This document shows positions 18,729 to 26,376 of a DNA stretch of 64,000 nt, piece by piece (within the stretch, counting starts at the first letter, position 1; each line of letters starts with the position of its first letter). The translations under genes were made by a program, and so were the position numbers. The DNA is taken from contig CAIQWJ010000005.1 in NCBI GenBank assembly GCA_903875575.1, positions 123,914 to 187,913 on the forward strand, given 5' to 3'. Source of the stretch: an uncultured Acidobacteriia bacterium (GTDB lineage Bacteria; Acidobacteriota; Terriglobia; Bryobacterales; Bryobacteraceae). The notes under the pieces were generated by a model. That model saw only the letters and a list, made by a program, of their open reading frames with translations, was not told the origin of the DNA and did no database searches.

Positions 18729-20977
18729 ACGACACCCCATTTCCGCCGCAGCAGCCATTCCGCGGCACGGATCAGAATCAGGAGCAGGAACAGCACGGGC
18801 ATGTCCCATATATCCAGACTATCGTGTCCGGAAATCCCGGCTTCGGAGACTGCAATCTCATCCACCAGCTTCTTCGCGTTGTCTGCCGTGTAGTAGTTGC
18901 CACCGGTATCGGCGGCCAGCCGTGTCAGCAATTCCTTGTTCTGCGCTGCATTGAAATTCTCAGCCACCCCGTCTTCACGACGGAACGTCAGAGTGTCGCG
19001 GCCCACTTCGAGTTTGTCGTCATGCGCCACCACTTCGGCCACGTAAGCACCCGCCTTGTCGGCCGAATAGTCACCCGTGTAAGCGCCAGGCTCCAGTGGG
19101 TCCGGCTTCATGGTCACCACTTCAGACTTGCCGTCCGGACGCGAAATCGTCGCTTCCACATTGGCACCGGCCACCGTTTGGTAGGTCTTGTCCCGAACCA
19201 CGGTCCGCAGATGCACCTGGCCATCGTCGTTCAGCATCTGGTGCTGCGTCGTGGCCGTCACCTGACCCGGCGTTTCCGTCACCAGCCAGCGCAGCAACTG
19301 CTGCCAGAAGGCCTCGTGCGTCATGTCAGTATGATCCTGGAGCATCTGCCAGCGCCACGTTCCGGAAGTCGCCAGCACAGCCGTCCGGCCATGCCCGTAA
19401 TTCTCAATCGCCAGCAGCGGAGTAGTGCGTTTGCCGTTCTCGCCCACATTCATCAGGACCACCGCCCCCGGCTTCGGAGCGCCCATCACCGCGTAGTTCG
19501 CGATCTGCGGCATCTTCTTCCAGCGCGCGTCGTTCGCATCGGCATTGTCTTCCAGGCGAAGAATCGGACTGGCTTTGCCCGCTTCAGTCAGTGTCGCTGT
19601 CGCAAAATTCCGCGTAAAACTCTTCTCCGGCGTCAGACGCAGGGGCATCATTTCCGCCATCGGCGTGTTGGCGTAACCACCGTCGCTGAGTGAGAACCGG
19701 CCAGCCAGAAACATCACGCCGCCACCGCGCCGGTCGGCAAAATCGCGAATCGCATTCTGCTGGGCAGGTGAAAAATAGCTGGCTTCCTCACTGCCGATTA
19801 TCAGCCCGTCATAAGCGAATAACTGCTCCGGCTTATCCGGGAAACCGCCTTCCAGTTCCTTCGGATTGTCAATGCCCTGGCGGTACATCTTGTTCTCGGT
19901 GGTGCGCACCATGCTGACCACGTCAATCGCCGGATCGTCTTCGAGCGCACGACGGATAAACTTGTACTCCCATTTTGGCTCGCCTTCGAAGTACAGAATC
20001 CGCTGCTTCTTCTGCGTGACATTGATCAGCCGAACCACCACGTTGTTCTGCGCGTTCTGCTCACCCGGAATCGGATCGATGCCGATCTGGAAACTGTGCG
20101 CGCCCGCCGGACCGGCGTTAAACATCACGGTTTCCGATTGATCCGCCTCGGGCTTCAACGTAATTTCCTGCTTCGCCAGCGGGTGCCCGTTTTCCCGCAC
20201 CATCACGCTGACCTTCTGGCCTTCGTAACCATGCTGCCGGAAATTGATATGCGCACTTACGCGTGAATTGGCCAGCGCGCGGGCAGGGACGTCGGCGTCG
20301 ACAATCTCCACATCTTTCGCGAAGTGATCCGGGCCGAAGCCGATCGTGTGGATCGGCAGATGCAGTTGCCGTACCTGGGCCAGCGTCTCGCGATCCACGC
20401 CGCCCGTGTTGTCGCCGCCATCGGTCAGCAGCACCACCGCACCGAGCGGCATCGTACTGGCTTCCGCGGCAATGTGCTTCAGACTGTCGCCGATCCGCGT
20501 GGCATTATCGTCAGCCGTCAAGCTCTTCGCCTGATCGACCCGCGCCGCGTCGTGACCCATGGTGTAAAGCCGGATCTGGAACTTTTTGCTGAGATCCGTC
20601 AGCAGATCGTTATTGAGAACGTCCTCGGCACTCTTCAGGCGGGTCTTGCCATCGCTGGCGTTATCGACCAGTCCCATGCTCCGGGAGTTATCCACCAGCA
20701 CGGCAATCACATTTTGCTGCGGACGCAGGCGAGCCACGCTGATCGCCGGATGCCACAACATAAACAAAATGAGAGCGATCATGGCCGACTGGGCAATTCC
20801 GACCGCGATCAGACGAGGCGTGGTCAACGAGCCCCGCTTCTCCCGCAGGAACCAGGCGACACCGCAGGCGCCCGCCACTGCCAACAGAATCAGAACCCAA
20901 AAAGGCCAGGGCGCAAGCAGAACCAGCTTGCCTTTGGAGAAGATTGCGGGCGGGTATTTGAAGAGCAGTTCGAACAT
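18725..20977 (-). CDS. vWA-domain membrane protein with amidotransferase-like middle region
   Basis: First gene of the MoxR operon, 750 residues. Two N-terminal TM segments (about 22-43 and 57-76) precede a vWA domain with an intact D96-N-S98-R-S100 motif and a later T-D-G-G-D motif. A Rossmann-like, glutamine-amidotransferase-type segment follows (I-L-Y-F-E-G-E-P-K-W-E-Y-K-F, near residue 330), then a beta-rich domain and a C-terminal TM helix ending R-R-K-W-G-V-V. The adhesion-type domain would face the periplasm, where it could meet the secreted peptidase and caspase-like products of the next genes. No convincing promoter could be assigned in the 268 bases upstream. Confidence 0.85.
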   Translation of the reverse strand: MFELLFKYPPAIFSKGKLVLLAPWPFWVLILLAVAGACGVAWFLREKRGSLTTPRLIAVGIAQSAMIALILFMLWHPAISVARLRPQQNVIAVLVDNSRSMGLVDNASDGKTRLKSAEDVLNNDLLTDLSKKFQIRLYTMGHDAARVDQAKSLTADDNATRIGDSLKHIAAEASTMPLGAVVLLTDGGDNTGGVDRETLAQVRQLHLPIHTIGFGPDHFAKDVEIVDADVPARALANSRVSAHINFRQHGYEGQKVSVMVRENGHPLAKQEITLKPEADQSETVMFNAGPAGAHSFQIGIDPIPGEQNAQNNVVVRLINVTQKKQRILYFEGEPKWEYKFIRRALEDDPAIDVVSMVRTTENKMYRQGIDNPKELEGGFPDKPEQLFAYDGLIIGSEEASYFSPAQQNAIRDFADRRGGGVMFLAGRFSLSDGGYANTPMAEMMPLRLTPEKSFTRNFATATLTEAGKASPILRLEDNADANDARWKKMPQIANYAVMGAPKPGAVVLMNVGENGKRTTPLLAIENYGHGRTAVLATSGTWRWQMLQDHTDMTHEAFWQQLLRWLVTETPGQVTATTQHQMLNDDGQVHLRTVVRDKTYQTVAGANVEATISRPDGKSEVVTMKPDPLEPGAYTGDYSADKAGAYVAEVVAHDDKLEVGRDTLTFRREDGVAENFNAAQNKELLTRLAADTGGNYYTADNAKKLVDEIAVSEAGISGHDSLDIWDMPVLFLLLILIRAAEWLLRRKWGVV

Positions 20978-21245
20978 TCGCTATTGTCTCGGCTCAGGCG
21001 GTCGTTTTATCGTTCCATGCTCGTATCGAGTAGTGTATACCCGTCGCAATCATCCTCTATTGCGGACGTCCGCGCAACATCCTGGTGCGTAAAGGTTTGC
21101 ATATTCGACGTGTGAAGTTCCCGAAAGGCTACGCGGAAAGTATCGGATCAGAATATCACGCAATTGGCGGACCGATTGTTACAACGGCATTTCCCCTTGT
21201 TTGCACCATAAAAGCGCGCACCCGTAACGTGCGATCCTATCCGGC
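20978..21245. other. Divergent intergenic region between the MoxR operon and the DinB-like gene
   Basis: 268 bases that must hold the promoter of the leftward 13.5-kb operon and that of the rightward DinB-like gene. No consensus -35/-10 pair is convincing on either strand. A small inverted repeat (CGCAC, GTGCG) lies at 21217-21233, just upstream of the DinB-like start. No ORF or RNA gene is evident. Confidence 0.5.
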
Positions 21246-21725
21246 ATGGAACCTGTCCAGACGACTGTCTCCCTCCGGCACACCCTCGCCGCTCTTGCGT
21301 ACCGGGCCGCCCGCGCCCTGGAGAATGCCCCTCCCGATTTCGCGGCATTCGGCCTCGGCAATGCTCCGAAAACGCCCGCAAGTATCCTGGCCCACATGGG
21401 CGATCTCATGGATTGGGCGCTTTCTCTGGTGCGGGGCCAGCAGAAATGGCAGAATTCTGAGCCCTTGCCTTGGGATCAGGAGGTTGCGCGCTTTTTCGCC
21501 GCTCTCAAAGCGCTTGACGATGGCCTGGCAGAGACCCCGGTGGACAGCAAGACCGCGAACCGGCTCTTTCAGGGACCGATGGCGGATGCTCTGACCCACA
21601 CCGGACAAATAGCCATGTTGCGCCGCCTGGCGGGCTGTCCGGTGAAAGGCGAGAACTATTTCATCGCGGACATCCAGGTTGGCAGCGTGGGATTGGACCA
21701 GCCAAGTCCCCGCAAAGCGTTTTGA
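21246..21725 (+). CDS. DinB-like four-helix-bundle protein
   Basis: 159 residues, predicted all-helical. The spacing of H-M-G-D-L-M-D-W (about residue 50) and D-A-L-T-H-T-G-Q-I-A-M-L-R-R (about 117-130) matches the two histidine-containing helices of the DinB/YfiT metal-dependent superfamily. Such proteins act as thiol transferases or have unknown roles; the third histidine ligand is not obvious. It is convergent with the AAA/DUF4143 gene and separated from it by 1 base. Confidence 0.7.
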   Translation: MEPVQTTVSLRHTLAALAYRAARALENAPPDFAAFGLGNAPKTPASILAHMGDLMDWALSLVRGQQKWQNSEPLPWDQEVARFFAALKALDDGLAETPVDSKTANRLFQGPMADALTHTGQIAMLRRLAGCPVKGENYFIADIQVGSVGLDQPSPRKAF

Positions 21726-21726
21726 T

Positions 21727-22935
21727 CTACTTCCCGGCGTGAACCGCTCTGGCCAGCGCCACCAGGCCGATGGCCTCCGTTTTCTCATCCAGCGAGAACC
21801 GGTCGGTCCCCGGATAAACCACAAACCGCTTCTTCGGTTTCAGATCCGTACAGGCCGAGTGAAACCCGCGCTCCACCCCTGGCGCTGAACTTCGCTTCAC
21901 CTCTATCGCCCAGAGCTTCCCGCCCGGCAGCGTCAGGATGAGATCGATCTCCGTTCCGTTGGAGGTCCGATAGTAGTGCGCCTCGGTTCCCTCGGGAGCC
22001 ACCATGATGAGGTTCTCAATCACGAAACTCTCCCAGGTTTGCCCCACCACCGGATGGCCAAGCAACGCCTCCTTGTCCCGAATCCCCAGCAGCGCGTGCG
22101 CCACGCCACTGTCGCGCACCCAGACCTTGGGCGACTTGATCAGCCGCTTCCCCATATTGCGGTGCCAGGCCGGCAAACGGCGCACCAGCAGCAAATCCAC
22201 CAAAAGATCCAGATACCCCGCCACCGTCTTGCCATCCACGCCCAGGCCGGATGCCAGGTTGGCCGCGTTCAGCACCTGCGCCTGGTTGTGGGCCAGCATG
22301 GTCCAGAAACGGCGCAGCGTCTCCGCCGGAACCCGCGAGCCAAACTGCGGTGCATCGCGCTCCAGATAAGTGCGAATGAAACTGCGCCGCCACTCCATGC
22401 TGAGATCGTCCGTCTCCGCGAGAAAACTGCGGGGAAAGCCGCCTCGTACCCAAAGTTTGTCGAGCGCCTTCGGGTCCGTTGCGGCAGACTCCAGTTCCAG
22501 CGCACCGAAAGGTCCCAGCTCCAGATAGGAGATTCGCCCCGCCAGGCTCTCGCCGGATTGCCGCAGCAAATCCATCGAAGCCGAACCGAGCAGCAATAAT
22601 CGCCCAGTCCCCCTGCCCTGTCGCCGCCCCCGGTCAATCACACCGCGCAGCGGCTGGAACAACTCCGGTATCCGCTGCACCTCGTCCAGGATCACTAACT
22701 CCCGCTCGTGATCCGCCATATAGCGGGCGACGCTGGCGAGTTTCGCCCGATCCTCCGGCTCCTCAAGGTCCAGATACACGGAGGTCAGCTGCTCGCCAAC
22801 CTCAAGTGCCAGTGTGGTTTTACCAACCTGCCGCGGCCCCAGCAGAACGACTGCCGGCGAATGCTGCAGCAGGTATTTCAGGCGGTCGCCCAGGCTGCGC
22901 CCGAAGATGTATGTATTTGTGGGGGCCGCCTCCAT
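21727..22935 (-). CDS. AAA_14 / DUF4143 ATPase
   Basis: 402 residues. Walker A G-P-R-Q-V-G-K-T is at 33-40, Walker B L-V-I-L-D-E-V-Q near 80, and L-L-L-G-S-A-S-M is the sensor region. The C-terminal DUF4143 domain has the conserved S-P-K-V-W-V-R-D-S-G-V-A-H-A-L-L segment and an E-I-D-L-I-L nuclease-like PD-(D/E)XK remnant. Families of this type are common accessory ATPases of unknown function. The ATG is inside a hairpin repeat and only 6 bases after a -10-like hexamer, implying a leaderless message. A second family member is at 49675-50832. Confidence 0.88.
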   Translation of the reverse strand: MEAAPTNTYIFGRSLGDRLKYLLQHSPAVVLLGPRQVGKTTLALEVGEQLTSVYLDLEEPEDRAKLASVARYMADHERELVILDEVQRIPELFQPLRGVIDRGRRQGRGTGRLLLLGSASMDLLRQSGESLAGRISYLELGPFGALELESAATDPKALDKLWVRGGFPRSFLAETDDLSMEWRRSFIRTYLERDAPQFGSRVPAETLRRFWTMLAHNQAQVLNAANLASGLGVDGKTVAGYLDLLVDLLLVRRLPAWHRNMGKRLIKSPKVWVRDSGVAHALLGIRDKEALLGHPVVGQTWESFVIENLIMVAPEGTEAHYYRTSNGTEIDLILTLPGGKLWAIEVKRSSAPGVERGFHSACTDLKPKKRFVVYPGTDRFSLDEKTEAIGLVALARAVHAGK

Positions 22936-22945
22936 AAATACATAC
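22909..22945. repeat. Hairpin repeat copy 3, spanning the ATPase start codon
   Basis: Arms GTATGTATTTGTGGGG (22909-22924) and CTCCATAAATACATAC (22930-22945) flank a 5-base centre; 14 of 16 positions pair. It has the same 16-5-16 geometry as the two upstream copies and covers codons 1-9 of the AAA/DUF4143 gene, so the arm nearest the promoter contains both the start codon and part of the -10. Confidence 0.8.
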
Positions 22946-22969
22946 TATCAGTCCTTATCCTGTCGTCAA
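22942..22969 (-). promoter_or_regulatory. Predicted promoter of AAA/DUF4143 gene
   Basis: On the minus strand, TTGACG (22969-22964) and TAGTAT (22947-22942) are separated by 16 bases. Only 6 bases separate the -10-like hexamer from the ATG, so transcription would begin at or next to the start codon. The -10 overlaps hairpin copy 3. Confidence 0.5.
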
Positions 22970-22976
22970 CCTTCAG

Positions 22977-23013
22977 GTATGTATATCTGGAGCTTACCTC
23001 CAGATATACATAC
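22977..23013. repeat. Hairpin repeat copy 1
   Basis: Perfect inverted repeat: arms GTATGTATATCTGGAG (22977-22992) and its exact complement (22998-23013) around CTTAC. Lies 8 bases upstream of the predicted -35 of the AAA/DUF4143 gene. Could be an operator for a dimeric or multimeric regulator, or a structured mobile repeat. Confidence 0.9.
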
Positions 23014-23055
23014 TTCGCCGCAAATACCCCGTTCGCCGCATGCCTGTTTTTCACA

Positions 23056-23094
23056 AGTATGTATATATGGAGCCTATCTCCATATATACATACT
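23056..23094. repeat. Hairpin repeat copy 2
   Basis: Perfect 17-bp stem: arms AGTATGTATATATGGAG (23056-23072) and complement (23078-23094) around CCTAT. It differs from copy 1 by a compensated change (C-G pair replaced by A-T). It begins immediately after the stop codon of the TrmH gene, but there is no U-run, so it is not a classical terminator. Confidence 0.9.
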
Positions 23095-23640
23095 TCACAC
23101 AAACCGGCTGCGATACTTCCGCAGCAGCTCATACAACACCACCCCCCCCGCCGTAGCCACATTCAACGAGTGTTTCCGCCCCAGCATGGGAATCCGCACG
23201 TGCGTATCCGCCAGCCCTCCCAGCTCCGGCGTCAGCCCGTCTGTCTCATGGCCAAAAAGCACGCACACGGGAAAACGCGGCTGCCAGTCGAACAGATCCA
23301 CCGCATGAACGCTGGTCTCGATAGCTGCAATTTCACAACCGCGAGCCCGAAGCGCCAGCACCATATCCCGCGCGTCGCTCACGCGTTCCCACGGCAGCGT
23401 CTCCTCCGCCCCCAGCGCGGTCTTCGAGATCATCTTCTGCGGCGGATAGCCCGTAATTCCGGCAAGATAAAGCTTTTCGAGCGACACCGCATCGCCGGTA
23501 CGAAAGAACGCCCCCACGTTGTAAAGGCTGCGCACATTTTCCAGCAAAACGCTCACCGGCAGCGGCCCGATCCCTGCCCATGCGGCGGCCGCCTCCGTCG
23601 CCCGATACGGAACCCGTTCGTTTTCCATAATCCTTTTCAT
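23095..23640 (-). CDS. TrmH/SpoU-family RNA 2'-O-methyltransferase
   Basis: About 181 residues of SPOUT methyltransferase. Motif 1 is L-L-E-N-V-R-S-L-Y-N-V-G-A-F-F-R-T, motif 2 V-L-F-G-H-E-T-D-G-L and motif 3 I-P-M-L-G-R-K-H-S-L-N-V-A-T-A; all catalytic positions are present. It lacks an RNA-binding extension, so tRNA or rRNA target is undecided. Three starts compete: TTG 23649, ATG 23640 and ATG 23628; GGAGG sits directly before 23640 and 12 bases before 23628, so 23628 is also possible. Divergent from the glycosyltransferase gene. Confidence 0.85.
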   Translation of the reverse strand: MKRIMENERVPYRATEAAAAWAGIGPLPVSVLLENVRSLYNVGAFFRTGDAVSLEKLYLAGITGYPPQKMISKTALGAEETLPWERVSDARDMVLALRARGCEIAAIETSVHAVDLFDWQPRFPVCVLFGHETDGLTPELGGLADTHVRIPMLGRKHSLNVATAGGVVLYELLRKYRSRFV

Positions 23641-23670
23641 CCTCCGCAACGCTAGAATAGAATCTTAACG

Positions 23671-24639
23671 ATGCTGTCACTCGTCGTCCCCATTCATAAC
23701 GAAGAGCATTCCATACTGCCGCTCTACGACCGGCTGACGGCCGTGCTCCGTACTGTACCCGGCACCTACGAAATCCTCTTCGTGGACGACGCCTCTACCG
23801 ACCGCAGCCACGAACTTCTGGCCAACCTGGTGCAGACCGATGGACGCCTCAAGGTGATCCGCCTCCGCCGCAATTTCGGCCAGACCGCCGCGCTTTCCGC
23901 CGGTTTCCATGAAGCGAAAGGCGACGTCATCATCGCGATGGATGGCGATCTGCAGCACGCCCCGGAAGACATTCCCGCCCTGCTCAAGCCGATCAGCGAA
24001 GGTTACGATATCGCCAGCGGCTGGCGTCACGAACGCGCCGATAACGCCCTCACCCGGCGTCTGCCTTCGAAAATCGCCAACTGGCTGATGGCAAAAGCTT
24101 CCGGCATGGACCTGCACGATTTCGGCACGACGTTCAAAGCGTACCGGGCCGAAGTCCTCGCGGACGTCCATCTTTACGGTGAACTGCACCGCTTCATTCC
24201 GGCGCTCGCCAGCGTCTATGGCGCGCGCGTCATCGAGGTGCCGATTCAGAATCCACCCCGCGGCGGCGGTGTCTCGCACTACGGGCTGAGCCGCACATTT
24301 CGCGTTCTGTTTGACATCTTAACCATCCGTTTTTTGCTGAAGTACGCCACCCGCCCCATGCACTTCTTCGGCGCAATCGGCCTTGCGGGAACCAGTTCCG
24401 GCTCGCTGATTCTCGGCTATTGTCTTGTACTGAAGCTGTTCACCCGAATCGACATCATTCAGGAGCACGGGCCGCTGATGCTGGCTGGCGCCATGCTGCT
24501 GATCGTGGGCATGATGATGTTCTCCACCGGCCTGATTGGCGAACTGGTCATGAGGACCTACTTTGAATCCCAAAACCGCCGCATCTACGCGGTACGTGAC
24601 ATTCTGACGCGACACCCGGGCGAACGCCAGCCCCTCTGA
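23671..24639 (+). CDS. GT2 glycosyltransferase, polyprenyl-phosphate sugar type
   Basis: 322 residues resembling DPM1/GtrB/ArnC enzymes that transfer a sugar from a nucleotide donor to undecaprenyl phosphate. The GT-A domain (1-225) contains V-D-D-A-S-T-D-R near 31, the D-G-D-L-Q metal motif near 90, and R-N-F-G-Q near 70. Two C-terminal TM helices (about 232-255 and 268-292) anchor it in the inner membrane. It is convergent with the TrmB-like regulator, 24 bases apart. Donor sugar is not deducible. Confidence 0.88.
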   Translation: MLSLVVPIHNEEHSILPLYDRLTAVLRTVPGTYEILFVDDASTDRSHELLANLVQTDGRLKVIRLRRNFGQTAALSAGFHEAKGDVIIAMDGDLQHAPEDIPALLKPISEGYDIASGWRHERADNALTRRLPSKIANWLMAKASGMDLHDFGTTFKAYRAEVLADVHLYGELHRFIPALASVYGARVIEVPIQNPPRGGGVSHYGLSRTFRVLFDILTIRFLLKYATRPMHFFGAIGLAGTSSGSLILGYCLVLKLFTRIDIIQEHGPLMLAGAMLLIVGMMMFSTGLIGELVMRTYFESQNRRIYAVRDILTRHPGERQPL

Positions 24640-24663
24640 CCGCGTCGCCCCGTCTGAAAGCAT

Positions 24664-25506
24664 TTACTGGTCGCCGAATTCCGCCGCCCGCTGCCACCGG
24701 TCTTCAAACAGGTGATGCATCGCTTCCGCAAAACCCGCGTGATCGAATACCAGCGACGTCCACGCCGGAATACTGACAACCGGATCCAGCAGTGCGATCA
24801 AGCCCTGCTGTCCGTCAAACAGTGCGAGCTTCATGGGAAGTGAAGGTGCCTGCCGAATTTCCACCCCAGCCTGCGCATACTCGCTCAGACGCTGCCGATG
24901 CGGCAAATCCAGAGTCCCGGTCTCAATCAGCAGCCGGCACGTCACGCCGTGTGCCCGCGCCTTTCGCACCAGTTTCTCGTCCAGCGGATCCACCGCGTAA
25001 GGCGGACGGGAGAATTCCAGATACTCCGTCTTCACTTCGCCGAGCATTCTGCGATATTCAGCGGCCGTCTGCGAAGGCTCCGCAACAATCCGCAAAAAAT
25101 CCAGAGTGCCACGCCCGCCCTTACCCTCGGAATAAAGACCATTCAGATCTTCCATCAGGTTGTTGGCGGAACGTGACTGCCCGGCCAGTTCGTGCTCAAT
25201 GATCTGCCGCTTGCGTGCCAGCCACGATGGAATCGCCAGGTTCGGTTCCACTGCGGAAAACAGTTTGGTACGGTCCTGTACTACCCGCGCGAAACCCCGC
25301 TCTACCAGGCTGTCCAGTACTTCATAGATTTTTTGTCGTGGCACCCGCGCTCGCGGCGCCAGTTCCAGCGCCTTGAACCTGGAATGCCCCAGCAGCACCA
25401 GATACGTGCGCGCTTCGTAAGCATTCAGCCCCAGTTGCTGCAATCCTTTCCAGAACTGCTGGTACTCGACTTCGGCTGGCTCGGTTTTCATTTCTTCTTT
25501 AGACAT
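24664..25506 (-). CDS. TrmB-like transcriptional regulator
   Basis: 280 residues from the ATG at 25506; an open frame continues to 25602 but the added residues are unlike the family and lie across a palindrome. Residues about 15-85 form the TrmB winged helix (G-L-N-A-Y-E-A-R-T-Y-L-V-L-L-G, then R-Q-K-I-Y-E-V-L-D-S-L-V-E-R-G). The C-terminal part (about 130-280) resembles the phospholipase-D-like effector domain of the family, ending in a short conserved W-T-S-L-V-F-D-H region. TrmB proteins respond to sugars or other small molecules. Divergent from the NarL-type gene, sharing a 117-base region with two palindromes. Confidence 0.8.
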   Translation of the reverse strand: MSKEEMKTEPAEVEYQQFWKGLQQLGLNAYEARTYLVLLGHSRFKALELAPRARVPRQKIYEVLDSLVERGFARVVQDRTKLFSAVEPNLAIPSWLARKRQIIEHELAGQSRSANNLMEDLNGLYSEGKGGRGTLDFLRIVAEPSQTAAEYRRMLGEVKTEYLEFSRPPYAVDPLDEKLVRKARAHGVTCRLLIETGTLDLPHRQRLSEYAQAGVEIRQAPSLPMKLALFDGQQGLIALLDPVVSIPAWTSLVFDHAGFAEAMHHLFEDRWQRAAEFGDQ

Positions 25507-25515
25507 TTTACCCGA

Positions 25516-25530
25516 TGCCATCCGATGGCA
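25516..25530. promoter_or_regulatory. Palindrome next to the TrmB-like start
   Basis: TGCCATC C GATGGCA, perfect 7-bp arms, 9 bases upstream of the TrmB-like ATG. Position suggests an autoregulatory operator. Confidence 0.5.
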
Positions 25531-25579
25531 ACTCCGCTCCAGTACTAACAGGACTCCGGTACCACACCTTGGACAAGAG

Positions 25580-25604
25580 TAGTGACTCACTGGTACTATC
25601 ACTA
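25580..25604. promoter_or_regulatory. Inverted repeat upstream of NarL-type gene
   Basis: TAGTGA and TCACTA arms separated by 13 bases, ending 19 bases before the TTG start of the NarL-type regulator. Candidate operator for either divergent regulator. Confidence 0.4.
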
Positions 25605-25623
25605 ATAGGCAGGAAAGCGCACC

Positions 25624-26343
25624 TTGGCAAAAACTGCGGGATCGGCATCAACGATGGCGGACAGCACAGGCACCGGCCCTATCCGTGTTTTGATCGCCGA
25701 CAACAAAACCTTGTTTCGGGATGGCATCGCGAACCTGGTCGCCGCGCAGCCCGATCTTGAAATTGTGGGCAGTGTAGAAGGCGCTGCCACGGCGAACGAA
25801 CAGATTCGGCAGATCAAGCCGGATATCGTTCTGCTTGGCTGGGCTGCCGATGCGCCCGCCAGCCAGCGAATTTTTGCTGCCATTCATGAAGGCAAACTTG
25901 CCACCCGCACCATATTGATCATTGCCGAGGATGGCAAGGAAGATATCGTTGAAGCCGTCCGTATGGGGTGTAGTGGCGTGGTGCCCAGAAATACTTCAAC
26001 GGAACTTCTCCTGAAAAGCATCCGCAAGGTCCACGCCGGCGAGATCTGGCTGGACCGCATGTCCACTGCCGACGTCATTCGCCGTCTCGCGAAAAAAGGG
26101 AACACGAACGTTGCGGCCCGTCAGGGCATTCGCGAACATGGCGCGGCTCTCAGCACCCGGGAGCGTGAAATCGTCGGCCTGATTGCCCAGGGTTTCAAGA
26201 ACAAGGACATGGCGGAGCGTCTGTTCATCAGCGAACAGACTGTCAAAAACCACCTCCACAACATTTTCGATAAGCTCGGCGTGTCGGACCGGCTCGAACT
26301 CGCGCTCTACGCCATCCACCACAAGCTGCACGACGGCGCGTAG
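25624..26343 (+). CDS. NarL/FixJ-type regulator with degenerate receiver domain
   Basis: 239 residues. TTG start with AGGA 9 bases upstream; ATG at 25654 is an alternative. Residues 20-135 have a receiver fold, but the phospho-acceptor Asp expected in D-I-V-L-L-D is Gly72, the acidic pair is Asp26-Asn27 and the conserved Lys is replaced in V-V-P-R-N. It should not be phosphorylated conventionally. The LuxR-type HTH (about 168-232: L-S-T-R-E-R-E-I-V-G-L-I-A-Q-G and S-E-Q-T-V-K-N-H-L-H-N-I-F) is intact. Likely regulated by ligand binding or abundance. No partner kinase adjacent; divergent from the TrmB-like gene. Confidence 0.85.
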   Translation: MAKTAGSASTMADSTGTGPIRVLIADNKTLFRDGIANLVAAQPDLEIVGSVEGAATANEQIRQIKPDIVLLGWAADAPASQRIFAAIHEGKLATRTILIIAEDGKEDIVEAVRMGCSGVVPRNTSTELLLKSIRKVHAGEIWLDRMSTADVIRRLAKKGNTNVAARQGIREHGAALSTREREIVGLIAQGFKNKDMAERLFISEQTVKNHLHNIFDKLGVSDRLELALYAIHHKLHDGA

Positions 26344-26376
26344 CGATCGAACAGCCCAAGGCGAAACGCCTCACCG

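Noticed and set aside
18729..18809. 27-residue N-terminal extension of caspase-like protein
   Set aside because: Would lie inside the upstream vWA gene and hide the signal peptide; the ATGA overlap start is better.
22909..23094. CRISPR array from three palindromic repeats
   Set aside because: Uneven spacing (68 and 80 bases between centres), only three copies, third overlaps a start codon, and no cas genes nearby.
25507..25602. N-terminal zinc-ribbon extension (C-P-R-C) of the TrmB-like protein
   Set aside because: Only one CxxC pair, covers a palindrome, and the TrmB domain begins after the later ATG.
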